Positions 52,333 to 62,922 of a stretch of 64,000 nt of DNA are shown here, one piece after another. The DNA comes from an uncultured Shewanella sp. (lineage in GTDB: Bacteria; Pseudomonadota; Gammaproteobacteria; Enterobacterales; Shewanellaceae), in contig CANNEE010000020.1 of the NCBI GenBank assembly GCA_947503555.1, forward strand, positions 1 to 64,000, written 5' to 3'. The translations under genes were made by a program, and so were the position numbers. The notes beneath the pieces are model-generated. The model saw nothing but the letters and a program-made list of their open reading frames with translations. It did no database searches and was not told the DNA's origin. Positions within the stretch are counted from its first letter, which is position 1, and each line of letters starts with the position of its first letter.

Positions 52333-54402
52333 TTATTGAAGCAGTGAAATATCCGCAGCGTGTAGGAATTGGCCTCGCAGAGTGGAAAGTAGGGCTAAAC
52401 GATTGCGTTTTAGCGCTTCATCGTCTGCCATAACCATCACATCTTCAAAGAACTGATCGACACTTTCTCTTAGGCTGGCCAATAGCGCTAATGCTTGCTG
52501 GTAGTCACCGTTAGCAAAGAGTGGCGCTAATTGAGGTTCAAGCTCAGCTAGCTTAGCTGCTAAGGCTTGTTCCGCCGGCTCAACTAACTTGCCTGTATCT
52601 ACGTTAGTTTCAATTTCACCTTCAACCTTAGCAAGAATGTTAGATACACGCTTGTTGGCCGCAGCTAGTGCAGCGGCTTGCTCTAGGGTTCTAAAGTGAG
52701 CTACTGCATTGATACGGCTATCAAAGTCAGCTGGCTTAGTTGGGCGGCGAGCAAGTACTGCAAGAATCACATCGACTTCGATGCCTTTATCTTGGTACCA
52801 AGCACGGAAACGACCCATTAGGAACTCAAGTACTTGTTCAGCACACTTGTCGTTACTTAGGTTATCACCATGTAGAGCCTGTGCTTTGGCAATCAGGTCT
52901 ACAAGATCTAATGACAGCTTGTTTTCAACTATGATGCGCAAAATACCGATAGCGGCACGACGCAGAGCAAAGGGATCCGCAGCGCCCTTAGGTGCTTGGC
53001 CGATACCGAAAATACCCACTAGGGTATCTAGTTTTTCTGCGAGTGCGACACACATAGAGATAGGCGCAGTCGGTACAGTATCACCAGAGAACTTAGGCTT
53101 ATATTGCTGCTGTAGTGCTTGCGCAACCGCTTCAGTCTCACCATCTAGGCGAGCATAGTGCATACCCATGGTGCCTTGAAGATCGGTAAATTCCATCACC
53201 ATATTGGTCATCAAGTCTGACTTTGAAAGCAAGCCTGCACGGCTAGCTTCTTCGCTATTGGCGCCAATGCTGTCAGCGATAAAACCAGAAATAGCCGAGA
53301 TACGCTCAACACGTTGCTTGATGGTGCCCAGTTGCTTCTGGAAGATAACTGTCTCTAGGCTAGCCAGACGAGACTCAAGGCTGTGCTTCTTATCGGTTTC
53401 AAAGAAGAACTCGGCATCGGCTAGGCGAGGGCGAACCACTTTCTCGTTACCTGAGATAATCTGCTGAGGATCTTTAGACTCAATGTTAGTGACAAAGATA
53501 AAGTGAGGTAGCAATTGTCCTGACTTATCAAAAACAGGGAAGTACTTTTGGTCACCTTTCATGGTGTAAACCAAGGCTTCAGGTGGCACGTCCAAGAATT
53601 TATCTTCAAAGTTAGCCGTCAGTACAATTGGCCACTCGACTAAAGAAGCCACTTCTTCTAATAGGTCATCTTCAAGATCGGCTACACCACCGATTTTTTC
53701 CGCTGCGACTTGAGCATCGGTCTTGATCATCTGCTTACGCGCTTCGTAATCGGCCAGGACTTTACCTTTCTGCTCAAGTGCCGTTAGGTAGTTGTCAGCA
53801 TGATCTAATTCAAAGCTAGATTCGCCCATAAAGCGGTGACCGCGAATAATACGATCAGATTTTATACCTAGGATTTCGCCGTCGATAAGCTCGCCACCGA
53901 GTAGCATGGTGATGGTATGTACTGGACGAATAAACTGGGTTTTGTTGGCGCCCCAACGCATTGGCTTAGGAATTGGCAGCTTATCCAGTGCGCGCTGAGC
54001 CATCTCTGGTACTAAGCTCTTAGTTTCTACACCAACGACTTTTGCTTTGTGCAGTAGCCACTCGCCTTTGTCTGTCTTTAAGCGCTCAGCTTGTTCTACG
54101 CTAATACCGTTACCGCGAGCCCAGCCCATCGCAGCCTTGGTTGGCTGACCGTCCGCATCAAAGGCTTGGGCGATAGCGGGTCCGCGCTTTTCAACAACTT
54201 TGTCTGCTTGTGCTGTTACTAGCTGCTTAATTTCAATGGCTAGGCGGCGAGGGGCCGCATACCAATTAGCTGCTTCAAATTGCAGCTCTGCTTTTTTTAG
54301 TTCTTCGCTGAAGTTTGCAACGAAAGACTCTGCTAGAATACGCAGTGCCTTAGGTGGAAGCTCTTCTGTTCCCACTTCAATGAGTAAGTTTTCACAATTC
54401 AT
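52333..54402 (-). CDS. glyS: Glycine--tRNA ligase subunit beta
   Basis: The 689-aa beta subunit of the alpha2beta2 glycyl-tRNA synthetase begins with [16 protein letters not shown]. It has the HD-domain-like part and C-terminal DALR-like anticodon helices (RVSNILAK... [22 protein letters not shown]). Length and order match the split glyQS form. Confidence 0.97.
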   Translation of the reverse strand: MNCENLLIEVGTEELPPKALRILAESFVANFSEELKKAELQFEAANWYAAPRRLAIEIKQLVTAQADKVVEKRGPAIAQAFDADGQPTKAAMGWARGNGISVEQAERLKTDKGEWLLHKAKVVGVETKSLVPEMAQRALDKLPIPKPMRWGANKTQFIRPVHTITMLLGGELIDGEILGIKSDRIIRGHRFMGESSFELDHADNYLTALEQKGKVLADYEARKQMIKTDAQVAAEKIGGVADLEDDLLEEVASLVEWPIVLTANFEDKFLDVPPEALVYTMKGDQKYFPVFDKSGQLLPHFIFVTNIESKDPQQIISGNEKVVRPRLADAEFFFETDKKHSLESRLASLETVIFQKQLGTIKQRVERISAISGFIADSIGANSEEASRAGLLSKSDLMTNMVMEFTDLQGTMGMHYARLDGETEAVAQALQQQYKPKFSGDTVPTAPISMCVALAEKLDTLVGIFGIGQAPKGAADPFALRRAAIGILRIIVENKLSLDLVDLIAKAQALHGDNLSNDKCAEQVLEFLMGRFRAWYQDKGIEVDVILAVLARRPTKPADFDSRINAVAHFRTLEQAAALAAANKRVSNILAKVEGEIETNVDTGKLVEPAEQALAAKLAELEPQLAPLFANGDYQQALALLASLRESVDQFFEDVMVMADDEALKRNRLALLSTLRGQFLHAADISLLQ

Positions 54403-54414
54403 TCTTTCTTTCCT

Positions 54415-55320
54415 CTACTTACACATAGGGAAGCCTAGTGCTTCACGGGCTTGATAATAGGATTCGGCTACGCCTTTGGCCATGGTTCGAACGCGAAGAA
54501 TATAACGTTGGCGCTCGGTAACAGAGATAGCATGGCGGGCATCAAGCATGTTAAATGCGTGAGAGGCTTTCATCACTTGTTCATAGGCAGCGAGTGGTAA
54601 TGGCTTTTCTAAAGTTAGTAGGCGCTCACAGGCTTTTTCACAATCTTCAAATTGCTTGAACAGCACATCAACATCGGCATGTTCAAAGTTATAGGTAGAT
54701 TGCTCAACTTCGTTCTGATGGAAGATATCGCCATACATGACTTTGCCCATAGGGCCATCAGTCCAAACAAGATCGTAAACGCTATCAACTTCTTGAATAT
54801 ACATGGCTAAGCGCTCCAGACCATAGGTGATTTCACCTGTCACTGGACTACACTCTAGGCCACCTACCTGTTGGAAATAGGTAAACTGAGAGACTTCCAT
54901 ACCGTTTAGCCATACTTCCCAACCAAGACCCCAAGCACCAAGAGTTGGAGATTCCCAGTTATCTTCGACAAAGCGCACATCATGCACATTCATATCTATG
55001 CCAAGGGCTTCTAATGAGCCAAGATACAGCTCTTGAATGTTGCTTGGTGATGGCTTTAATACAACTTGATACTGGTAGTAGTGTTGTAGGCGGTTAGGGT
55101 TTTCACCATAACGGCCATCGGTTGGGCGACGACAAGGTTGTACGTAAGCACTGCTCAACGGCTCTGGGCCTAAAGAGCGCAGGAAGGTCATTGGGTGGAA
55201 TGTACCTGCACCTACTTCCATGTCTAAAGGTTGAACAATGGCGCAACCTTGCTGCGCCCAGTATTCCTGCAGGGTCATGATAAAACCCTGGAATGTTTTT
55301 ACGTCATGTTTGGTCGTCAT
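54415..55320 (-). CDS. glyQ: Glycine--tRNA ligase subunit alpha
   Basis: The 301-aa catalytic subunit has the class II signature [35 protein letters not shown] frame start at 55326 exists; ATG 55320 yields the usual [14 protein letters not shown]-terminus. It is 12 bp upstream of glyS. Confidence 0.97.
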   Translation of the reverse strand: MTTKHDVKTFQGFIMTLQEYWAQQGCAIVQPLDMEVGAGTFHPMTFLRSLGPEPLSSAYVQPCRRPTDGRYGENPNRLQHYYQYQVVLKPSPSNIQELYLGSLEALGIDMNVHDVRFVEDNWESPTLGAWGLGWEVWLNGMEVSQFTYFQQVGGLECSPVTGEITYGLERLAMYIQEVDSVYDLVWTDGPMGKVMYGDIFHQNEVEQSTYNFEHADVDVLFKQFEDCEKACERLLTLEKPLPLAAYEQVMKASHAFNMLDARHAISVTERQRYILRVRTMAKGVAESYYQAREALGFPMCK

Positions 55321-55438
55321 GTTCACTTGTCTGTGTTGTCGAGTCTAATATAGAAAATGGTTTCGATTATACCTTGTCGCAGTGCGCAAATGTAGGTTAT
55401 TTTTTATCTGATTAATCAAATTATTGAGGATGAAGGCT

Positions 55439-56023
55439 ATGGAAATCAGTCGTTGTGGATGGGTAAGTGATGATCCGCTTTATCAAGAGTACCATGATAA
55501 GGTTTGGGGCAGGCCCGTTTATGATGCCAAGGAGCTGTTTGCTAAGCTATGCCTCGATGGTCAGCAGGCGGGCTTATCTTGGATTACAATCCTCAAGAAA
55601 CAGCAAAATTACGAACAGGCCTTTGCCAACTTTGAACCAGAGGTGATAGCCTCCTTTGATGAAAGCAAGGTCGAAGAGTTGTTGCAAAATCCCGGCATAG
55701 TGCGTAACCGCCTTAAAGTAAACTCGATCATCAAAAACGCTAAGGCCTATATGGCATTTACTCAAGAAGGTGGTGATTTTTCTGAGTTCCTTTGGAGTTT
55801 TGTTGGTGGCGAGCCAATAGTGAATGATTTCGACAGCCTTGCTCAAGTACCAGCCCAGACAGCCGAGTCTGAAGCCATGTCAAAGGCATTGAAAAAACTA
55901 GGGTTTAACTTTGTCGGCCCCACTATTTGTTATGCCTTTATGCAGGCGGTCGGTATGGTAAATGACCATACAAAAGATTGTTTTTGTTATGGTTTACTTC
56001 AAACCGATTCCGAGGGAAAATAG
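55439..56023 (+). CDS. tag: DNA-3-methyladenine glycosylase I
   Basis: The 194-aa base-excision enzyme removes 3-methyladenine. CGWVSDDPLYQEYHDKVWG and QAGLSWITILKKQQNY are hallmark segments; the Zn ligands are in CGW, YHD and the C-terminal HTKDC. ATG 55439 has GAGG 9 bp upstream and gives the family N-terminus; upstream ATG at 55430 and TTG at 55424 are also in frame. Confidence 0.93.
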   Translation: MEISRCGWVSDDPLYQEYHDKVWGRPVYDAKELFAKLCLDGQQAGLSWITILKKQQNYEQAFANFEPEVIASFDESKVEELLQNPGIVRNRLKVNSIIKNAKAYMAFTQEGGDFSEFLWSFVGGEPIVNDFDSLAQVPAQTAESEAMSKALKKLGFNFVGPTICYAFMQAVGMVNDHTKDCFCYGLLQTDSEGK

Positions 56024-56089
56024 CTCACCCTTTTGCCTAGTTTTTTCTTGTTACTAGGCTGTTTGCTATTTTGACTTTGGTGTACCTAA

Positions 56090-57262
56090 ATGGCGCAAAA
56101 TAATTCAGCTTTTATCTGGTGTTCTAATTACGTTTTTCAGTTCTTTTTTTGTTTTGGTATTTTTCTTCCTTTCTATCAGCTCTGGCTAAGTCATTTAGGT
56201 ATGGGCAGCGAAGCCATAGGTACCATTTTGGCAGTGGGTTTAGTGAGTCGCTGTTTTGCTAGCCTAGGTAGTGCCATGTTGGTGAAACATGAGAGTCAGT
56301 ATCAAAATGCGTTAAGAGGGATTAGCTTACTTGGCTTGATTACCGCGGTAAGCATGCTGTTCACCGGACCTAGTTTTCTGGTGCTGCTGTTAATCACAGT
56401 ATTATTTAATGCCGCTATCGCCCCTGGCTTTGGTATCTCAGATGCCATTATCGCCACCTTAGATAAGCGTAATTTACTCAGCTATGGCCCAACGCGAATG
56501 TGGGGTTCTTTAGGATTTGTTGGTGCGACCTTTATCGGTGGCTACTGTTTTGATATCTGGTCTATTGCGGCTTTGCCTATCATTCTAATGGTGAGTTGTA
56601 GTCTGCTGTTGATGTCGGTAGCTATTGAGTGTCCTGAGATCAAGCATGACAAGGTGCTAGATAAAAAGGCACTGAACATTAAGCAGGAACCTTGGGTGAC
56701 CAATGACTTGATTATGCTGCTTGTTATTCTGTCACTCTTGCAGGGGAGCCATGGCTTCTTCTACGGTTTTAGTAGTGTGTATTGGCAAGAGATAGGGATC
56801 CCTGAAGCGACGATTGGTTCCTTATGGGGCATCTCTATTGTTAGTGAGATACTGGTGTTCATTTTTGCCAAACGTGCCTTGGGGAACTTTACTCCTAAGC
56901 TGTTGCTACAATTGGCTGCGGTTGGTGTCATACTGCGCTGGTCTGGCTTAGCCCTAGCAGAGCAGGCAGGTTGGATTGCACTGAGTCAGCTACTGCATGG
57001 GGTAACATTTGCCATGACTCATCTGGCGGCAATTAGGGCTATTCAGTTGTATTTGCCCGAGTCGCAAATGGCTAAGTTCCAAGGGCTTTATAATGGTCTG
57101 TACATGGGCGTTACAGCATTGGTGACATTTGTTACCGGTTTCTATTATGACACGCTAAAGGCGGACCTCTTCTTTACCATGGCGCTGATGGGGGGATTAG
57201 GGGTAGTGTTAACTCTGACCCTAAATTTGAAGCCTAGGGAGAGCCTGTCGGCTCAAGTATAA
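56090..57262 (+). CDS. MFS transporter (phenylpropionate-transporter-like family)
   Basis: The 390-aa protein has 12 predicted hydrophobic segments. N-terminal FFCFGIFLPFYQLWLSHLG and YGPTRMWGSLGFVGATFIGG resemble the 3-phenylpropionate MFS (HcaT/PhpP-like) family. The substrate cannot be judged from sequence. It lies 66 bp after tag in the same direction. Confidence 0.8.
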   Translation: MAQNNSAFIWCSNYVFQFFFCFGIFLPFYQLWLSHLGMGSEAIGTILAVGLVSRCFASLGSAMLVKHESQYQNALRGISLLGLITAVSMLFTGPSFLVLLLITVLFNAAIAPGFGISDAIIATLDKRNLLSYGPTRMWGSLGFVGATFIGGYCFDIWSIAALPIILMVSCSLLLMSVAIECPEIKHDKVLDKKALNIKQEPWVTNDLIMLLVILSLLQGSHGFFYGFSSVYWQEIGIPEATIGSLWGISIVSEILVFIFAKRALGNFTPKLLLQLAAVGVILRWSGLALAEQAGWIALSQLLHGVTFAMTHLAAIRAIQLYLPESQMAKFQGLYNGLYMGVTALVTFVTGFYYDTLKADLFFTMALMGGLGVVLTLTLNLKPRESLSAQV

Positions 57263-57314
57263 ATTCTATCGCTATTGAGGTATTGGCGACGAGAGGCTGA
57301 GTACATAAGTTAGT

Positions 57315-57350
57315 AAAAAGGGAGTGTTTCACGTGAAACACTCCCTTTTT
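57315..57350. terminator. Bidirectional terminator containing a parS sequence
   Basis: A 36-bp perfect palindrome (18-bp arms, A and T runs at the ends) lies between converging genes. Its centre is TGTTTCACGTGAAACA, the ParB-binding sequence. ParB binding and termination may share this site. Confidence 0.85.
57325..57340. other. parS site (perfect)
   Basis: TGTTTCACGTGAAACA matches the parS consensus exactly. The site is 24 kb right of oriC and inside a terminator palindrome. Confidence 0.9.
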
Positions 57351-57368
57351 TATTCCGGTTGCGACTAG

Positions 57369-60300
57369 CTATTTCTCAAAGAAAAATGGCTTACGTTTGG
57401 TTGCTTTGCCATTAAGCAGATCCATAGTCTCAGCATTATAAAGCTTACCATTGACCATGGTGTAACTGACTTTATCCGTATCTCTTATATTCTCAAGTGG
57501 ATTACCGTCGATAACGATCAAGTCTGCTAGCTTACCTTTTTCAATGGAGCCTATCTGATGATCCATCGCAAAATGTTTAGCTGGGTTAATGGTCGCGGTC
57601 TTCAGTGCTTCTAAGTTGGACATACCACCTTGAGCAAACATCCAAATCTCCCAATGTGCGGCTAAACCTTCTCTTTGACCGTGGGCACCAATGTTAGGTT
57701 TAATACCTAAGTCGTTCATCTCTTTGGCGACCTTAGCAACATTGAAATGGTTGTAGTGTTCATCAGGTGCTTTAGGGCGACGCATAGATTTAGCCTGTAA
57801 TAGATCGGCAGGTACGTATTTAGATAGTCTTGGGTGAGCCCAAACATCGGTTTTATCGTACCAGTAGTTCTCGCCTGAGATACCGCCATAGGCCACCACT
57901 AAGGTGGGCGTATAGCCGACATCTGTTTGACTCCAGAACTGCTTAATATCATTGTAGATAGCACCTGCAGGTAGCGAGTGTTCAATACCTGTATGGCCAT
58001 CGGCAATCATAGTCAGATTGTGTTGCAGTAAACTGCCGCCTTCTGGCACCACCATCATCTCTAGTTCACGTGCAGCCGCAATGACCTGTTGCCTTTGATT
58101 TCGTCTTGGCTGGTTATAGCTTTTAACACTAAAGGCGCCCACTTTCTTGAGTCGCTCAAGGTGGAACTTGGCATCGTCGACCGAATCGATATGAGAGGTG
58201 TAACCCGGTAGGTTAGCGCCATAGAGAATCGTCCCGGTTGAGAAGATTCTTGGGGCGGCAATAAGACCAGCTTTTTGTTGCTCGGCTGCGGCGAACACCT
58301 CTGTGGTGTCATTGGATGGGTCATGTATCGCTGTGACCCCTAGAGATAGATTGGAGTATTGCTGCCAGTTTTGCTGGGGAATAATCTCATCTTCGCCTTG
58401 AGCGCCATGGGCGTGGGCATCAAATAATCCCGGCATCAGGGTTTTACCACTGATATCTATCACCTGCGCCGAAGCAGGAATATCGACACTTTGCTTATCA
58501 CCCACTGCGATAATCTTGTTGTTTTTGACTATGACAACACCGTTATCGATAACCTTGTCTTTATCCATAGTGATAACTTGGCCGCCAACAAAGGCGATTG
58601 TTCCACGTGGAACATCGGCATCTTGGGTGAAACCAATCTGGGTGATTTTAGGCTGATTACCCTTGGTGTCAGCTTTCTCTTTAGATTTTTGGTAGTTGGT
58701 ATCAACGGCGACTTGATAAAGCTCTGGACCTAATGTCCAGTAGAGCTGGTTGCTATTCCCGTTCCAACTAATGCTTTCACCTGCACGAGTACTGAGTTGA
58801 GTCACTGGGAGGTTATTCGCTTTGGGGCCTATCTCTATGGTTTCGCCATGTTTAGCAAACGGAGTGACCCAAACCTTAAAGCGTTCGGCAAAGGCGAGGT
58901 TTTCACCATCAGGCGATAATCTAAATTCGGTAGCATGGGTACTGGTGTAGTGGATACGTTTATCAAAGCCATCTAGCTGAATCGAGGCAAACTCTGGCGT
59001 CTTTCCTTGATCCATAAAGTAGACTCTATCAGACGTCGCACCAAATTGAGGCTGAAAGCCCGACGCTGTAATTTTGCTATTGTTTTTACCCTTAATATCG
59101 ACGACATAGAGGCCAGGATCTTGCGACCAAGTTCTAGGGGTAATATAGCCGCCTTTTGCCTTACGATAGACCACTTGCTTGCCGCTCGGCGAGAAGGTGG
59201 GTTCTACATATTTACCTGGCTCTTGGGTTAGGGTTTTAACCTTCTTACTGCGGAGGTTAAACAGCTTGACGCTACCTTGCTGATTATCATCCCAAGTAGT
59301 GAATACTAGCTGTTTACCATCCCTTGACCATTGAGGATATAACTCACGCAAGTCTTCATCTAATTTAGTTAAGCGCTTTACTCGTCCGTCGGGTAGTGAC
59401 TTAAGCCATAGCTTGCCTAACGCCTCATAGACAACCTTTTTACCATCAGGTGACACCTGCGCCATACGCAGCATTTTTACGTTAAATTTGTCTTCATCGA
59501 GATTTTGCTGATATCTCACTGCACTCTGTACAGCACGTTCTGCATCGACACTAAATGGAATCACTTCAGCTTGCTTTGATTCAAGGTTAAGCTTATTGAT
59601 TTTACCCTTAGCCCAGAACAAAATATTTTCGTTATCTTGGGTCCAGCTCATGGTTGGATAAACACCATGAATCGCCCAAGTCTCTTGCATATCTCTATCT
59701 AACTCGCCATAAAGCTTGGTTTTCTCGCCAGACTTTAAGTCCAATAGATATAGGGATGACTGAAAACCATCGCGCTTGATGTAAGCGAGCTTAGTGCCAT
59801 CAGGACTTGGTGTCGGGCGAATAGCGCCGCCTGTACCTTGGACTAATACTTCGATATCACCGCTTTGGGTGTCATAGCGCTTAATCTTATAGATGCCTTT
59901 TACTGAATCTTTAGAGTAGTGGAAGGTCTTACCCGGAGTGGCATCTTGGCTAAAGTAGATATAGCGGCCATCGGGTGAGTAAGCGGGTTCGCCAAGGTCT
60001 TTCTGTTCATTGGGTCTTTCAGTTAATTTGACGCCTTTGCCGCCAGACTTGTGATAGAGCCAGACTTCACCAGCACCTAAGCTGCGGCTACCCGTAAAGT
60101 GCTTGCGGGCGACCAAGTAGTTTGAGTCTGGACTCCAAGCTGGGCTGTTTAACAGTCTGAATGTTTCGTCGGTAACGGGTCTAGAGTTGCTGCCATCGGC
60201 ATCCATGATCCAGATGTTATCGCCACCATCTTGATCTGAGGTAAAGGCGATATATTTGCCGTCTGGACTATAGCTTGGCTGCATCTGCCAGGCAATGCCT

Positions 60301-60572
60301 TCTGCTAAGGGCTCAGCTTTACCCCCCTCCATGGGAATACGATAAATATCGCCAAGTAGGTCAAATACTATGTATTTACCGTCTGGACTGACACTCAGAT
60401 TCATCCAAGTGCCTTCATCGACGTTAATTTTTACCTGATTAAAAGTGGCGTTAGCCGGTGCATTGACCTGCCAGCTAGCAGCTTTATCTTCTGCATAAAG
60501 ACTGCCGCAGGTAAAGGTCGATAGGCTTAATGCCATAGCGGTATAGAGAGGAGTGAGCTTATGTTTGATCAT
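57369..60572 (-). CDS. Secreted TolB-like beta-propeller/amidohydrolase fusion protein
   Basis: The 1067-aa protein has an N-terminal signal peptide (about 1-27, LYAED). It has repeated PD40 propeller motifs such as SPDGKYIVFD, SPDGKYIAFTSD and SPDGKKVVYE over residues 50-640, then a C-terminal amidohydrolase (from about 670) with FDAHAHGAQGE (HxH metal site) and EHSLPAG. The C-terminus TMVNGKLYNAET fits the amidohydrolase fold. It is probably periplasmic; substrate unknown. A parS-like sequence lies inside it. Confidence 0.88.
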   Translation of the reverse strand: MIKHKLTPLYTAMALSLSTFTCGSLYAEDKAASWQVNAPANATFNQVKINVDEGTWMNLSVSPDGKYIVFDLLGDIYRIPMEGGKAEPLAEGIAWQMQPSYSPDGKYIAFTSDQDGGDNIWIMDADGSNSRPVTDETFRLLNSPAWSPDSNYLVARKHFTGSRSLGAGEVWLYHKSGGKGVKLTERPNEQKDLGEPAYSPDGRYIYFSQDATPGKTFHYSKDSVKGIYKIKRYDTQSGDIEVLVQGTGGAIRPTPSPDGTKLAYIKRDGFQSSLYLLDLKSGEKTKLYGELDRDMQETWAIHGVYPTMSWTQDNENILFWAKGKINKLNLESKQAEVIPFSVDAERAVQSAVRYQQNLDEDKFNVKMLRMAQVSPDGKKVVYEALGKLWLKSLPDGRVKRLTKLDEDLRELYPQWSRDGKQLVFTTWDDNQQGSVKLFNLRSKKVKTLTQEPGKYVEPTFSPSGKQVVYRKAKGGYITPRTWSQDPGLYVVDIKGKNNSKITASGFQPQFGATSDRVYFMDQGKTPEFASIQLDGFDKRIHYTSTHATEFRLSPDGENLAFAERFKVWVTPFAKHGETIEIGPKANNLPVTQLSTRAGESISWNGNSNQLYWTLGPELYQVAVDTNYQKSKEKADTKGNQPKITQIGFTQDADVPRGTIAFVGGQVITMDKDKVIDNGVVIVKNNKIIAVGDKQSVDIPASAQVIDISGKTLMPGLFDAHAHGAQGEDEIIPQQNWQQYSNLSLGVTAIHDPSNDTTEVFAAAEQQKAGLIAAPRIFSTGTILYGANLPGYTSHIDSVDDAKFHLERLKKVGAFSVKSYNQPRRNQRQQVIAAARELEMMVVPEGGSLLQHNLTMIADGHTGIEHSLPAGAIYNDIKQFWSQTDVGYTPTLVVAYGGISGENYWYDKTDVWAHPRLSKYVPADLLQAKSMRRPKAPDEHYNHFNVAKVAKEMNDLGIKPNIGAHGQREGLAAHWEIWMFAQGGMSNLEALKTATINPAKHFAMDHQIGSIEKGKLADLIVIDGNPLENIRDTDKVSYTMVNGKLYNAETMDLLNGKATKRKPFFFEK
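58599..58614. other. parS-like site (variant) in the amidohydrolase gene
   Basis: TGTTCCACGTGGAACA is a symmetrical variant with two differences from the perfect parS. It lies inside the large coding sequence. It is weaker than the three perfect sites. Confidence 0.5.
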
Positions 60573-60709
60573 GAGATATCCAATTTATTGTAGTTATTAA
60601 CTTGCCTAAGGCAGGCAAGAAAGCTTCCTTCAAAAATTGGTTCTATTTATCGCATAAACATCACTTAAGTAAAACAAGAATTGTGTTTCAAATCACAAAC
60701 TCTTTGCTT

Positions 60710-61294
60710 CTATTTTTTGCTTTCATCTTCCTTGACGACTTCAACATCTAAACAGGCACCAGTTTCTTCGTTGTAACCTGTGCATCGCCAGCGCTCATCA
60801 TTCCAAATGATAGTTTCAGGGTTCCACATTCGCTTGCTGTTAAATGCACAGGTACAGGGTTCATCTACACTGCCTTCACTCCCTGGTTCAATCATTCTGA
60901 CCTGTGTATTGATATCTTGCTCAAGTTTTGGGTCGGCAATTGTCAAATCTACCAACCTTCCCATTTTAAAGCTCATCATGGGGTCACGTAAGGTGACTCT
61001 GACAAAGGTATCGTTGATGATAAATCTAGCTTGATAATGGGTATAGGTGACTTGCATTCGCTTTTCGAAAACCTGAGTCGCAGGGTTAATAGTCGAGCGA
61101 CATTTATTGGTTTCGCAGTTGAGCCAAGCTTGAATGCGGACAATATCGTTTTCTTGGGTGACAACTAACTTTTTTAGTTGGCTTGATTCATCTTCTTTTG
61201 CTGGAACCCAGGTACCAACCATCCAGTCGGTTGTTTTTGCCATAATACTGAAAGGGAGTAAGAAGGCTAAAGTCACAAGAATGAGTCGTATCAT
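60710..61294 (-). CDS. Secreted hypothetical protein
   Basis: The 194-aa protein has a signal peptide (about 1-19, ending SIMA) and several cysteines: NCETNKC near 60-65, CTC near 148-150, and two in the last 25 residues. It may therefore be disulfide-bonded in the periplasm. No family is firmly recognised. The KL-rich tail is acidic/basic mixed (KEDESKK). It lies about 140 bp beyond the amidohydrolase start and is not clearly in the same operon. Confidence 0.7.
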   Translation of the reverse strand: MIRLILVTLAFLLPFSIMAKTTDWMVGTWVPAKEDESSQLKKLVVTQENDIVRIQAWLNCETNKCRSTINPATQVFEKRMQVTYTHYQARFIINDTFVRVTLRDPMMSFKMGRLVDLTIADPKLEQDINTQVRMIEPGSEGSVDEPCTCAFNSKRMWNPETIIWNDERWRCTGYNEETGACLDVEVVKEDESKK

Positions 61295-61443
61295 AAGAGG
61301 CGCTCTTTAGTGAGTTTTTGAATGTGACTTCAATTATAAGTAGGTTGTCTTTTCCTACATTTGAGACAAGTCAAAGCAGATGAATGAAATGAGAATCTAG
61401 GTGGGAAGTAAGGTGAGCGTCGCCCACCTTATTGCAGAATTTT

Positions 61444-61701
61444 TTAGAGGCCTTTCTTGATGAGATACTTATAAGGCGTTGCTTGAGTGTCACTGTCAAT
61501 TAGAGTGTGATCCATAAACTCACAGAAGCTAGGAATATCTCTTGTCGTCGCTGGATCGTCGGCAATAATCAGTAGCGTTTCACCATCGGCCATACGACGC
61601 ACAGTTTTGCGGATCATCATGACAGGTTCAGGACAGCGTAAGCCTAGCGCGTCGAGTTGGTGCTGTGCTTGTTCAAAAGTGATTTGGCTTTGGTCGCCCA
61701 T
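61444..61701 (-). CDS. tusA: Sulfurtransferase TusA
   Basis: The 85-aa protein relays sulfur for tRNA 2-thiouridine. The active-site Cys is in [14 protein letters not shown] near residues 16-30, as in all TusA proteins. Length is typical. It is a single gene with unassigned promoter in the region to its right. Confidence 0.95.
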   Translation of the reverse strand: MGDQSQITFEQAQHQLDALGLRCPEPVMMIRKTVRRMADGETLLIIADDPATTRDIPSFCEFMDHTLIDSDTQATPYKYLIKKGL

Positions 61702-62532
61702 GATAATTAATCCAGATAACTAAAATAAAAAATTAAAATAGAAAGCTAAAAAATAGCGGAAGAGAGATTTTACGCTAAGGCTGGCAACAAGCCAAGCCAT
61801 AGGGGAAATGTGAGTCTTAGATTGTGAATTGTATTAGTGTTGGGATATTGTGGAATAGATTGGGTTAGATACTTATTTGGGTTTAATTGCAATGTTTCAC
61901 GTGAAACATCAATAATCGATAGGAATGCGTGCTGTGCTATACAATTACGAGGCGCAGCAAGTACGTCCCTGTAAGCTCTGCCAAAACATCCATGTTTTGG
62001 AAGCTCGTAATTGCATCTGCACATACTCTATACATAGTAATGAACAGAGTGAGACCTTATTAACTAGTGAGTGATATCTTTGATTAGTGATAGTCATAGC
62101 AGCAAGCATCTGCTACGGGGATGTGGTGGTTTGAGCCATCAGGGATGATTTTACAGCGTCTTGCTGAAAGGGGGATCTCGGTCGAATAAGATATTTGTTA
62201 GTCTGATCTTATGTTGTTATCCATCACCTGCGGTGAGCAATATGTGCAGTTACACCTGTGAGACGCCGTAAACGCTCTGCCCAAATAAACGCTGTCCATA
62301 TCTAATGGCCTGTTTGAGAGTGTTCAACGTCTAACAAAAACCTTGGCTTTCTGAGCAAAATGGCACTATTGCACTACTTCTGTTGCCTGTTCATCTATGT
62401 CAGTATGAAAGCCTAAATTCTAGCAATTGAATACAAGAGTATGAGCATGTATCTTGTTGTTTTATTATAGGATGTCAGTATGTTTCACATCGTTGTTGCT
62501 GTAGTGGCATATCAAATTATTTGGAGTCAATG
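61702..62532. other. Intergenic region with parS, palindrome and repeat-like sequence
   Basis: About 830 bp without a supported gene. It has a perfect parS at 61893 and a 20-bp palindrome-like element (61981-62000, CCAAAACAT/ATGTTTTGG). A minus-strand segment (GGGACGTACTTGCTGCG) resembles the end of the repeat at 63315-63395. The rest is unremarkable. Confidence 0.55.
61893..61908. other. parS site (perfect)
   Basis: TGTTTCACGTGAAACA is a perfect match in an intergenic region between tusA and the small membrane protein gene. Confidence 0.9.
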
Positions 62533-62922
62533 ATGCATTCAATACGCTCTTTGTTTAGATATTATATTCGAGGGGTGCATCTTGGAAACCTTGAATCTTG
62601 GGGAGAAAAAAAGGCTTATTTTTTTACGGAATTAAATTTAGGCATGTTTCTTTCCTTGTTGGTTGCCCCGGTTTGTGTGGTGATCTCATTGTATGTTTTT
62701 AGAACCGTTTATCCTGTTGTGGTTTTAATTCCCTTTTCTGTCTACATAATTGAATATTTTCATAAGAATAAGTTGCTAAAGGATTTGCCGTTAGAATATG
62801 ACTTTAACTCAGATGAAATCAGAAAGTTAAAACGGATTTCAGATCTAGTGTTTTATATTGTTATGGTTATTAGCATTTACTTAAGTTGGCAAAGTATTTT
62901 TTATCTAGTAGAGCGGACTTAG
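62533..62922 (+). CDS. Small membrane protein, unknown
   Basis: The 129-aa protein has three hydrophobic segments (about 35-55, 58-74 and 105-122) and a charged, Lys-rich loop between the last two. No family is recognised. GGAG lies 6 bp before ATG 62533; ATG 62530 and TTG 62521 are alternative starts. It lies between repeat-rich intergenic regions and may be strain-specific. Confidence 0.6.
   Translation: MHSIRSLFRYYIRGVHLGNLESWGEKKAYFFTELNLGMFLSLLVAPVCVVISLYVFRTVYPVVVLIPFSVYIIEYFHKNKLLKDLPLEYDFNSDEIRKLKRISDLVFYIVMVISIYLSWQSIFYLVERT

Noticed and set aside
52709-53158. Plus-strand 149-codon frame inside glyS
   Set aside because: It is antisense to a highly conserved synthetase gene with no start signal; a shadow of the coding strand.
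61770-62024. Minus-strand open frame of 84 codons
   Set aside because: It crosses a perfect parS and a palindrome/repeat-like segment and has no ribosome-binding site or homology; treated as non-coding.
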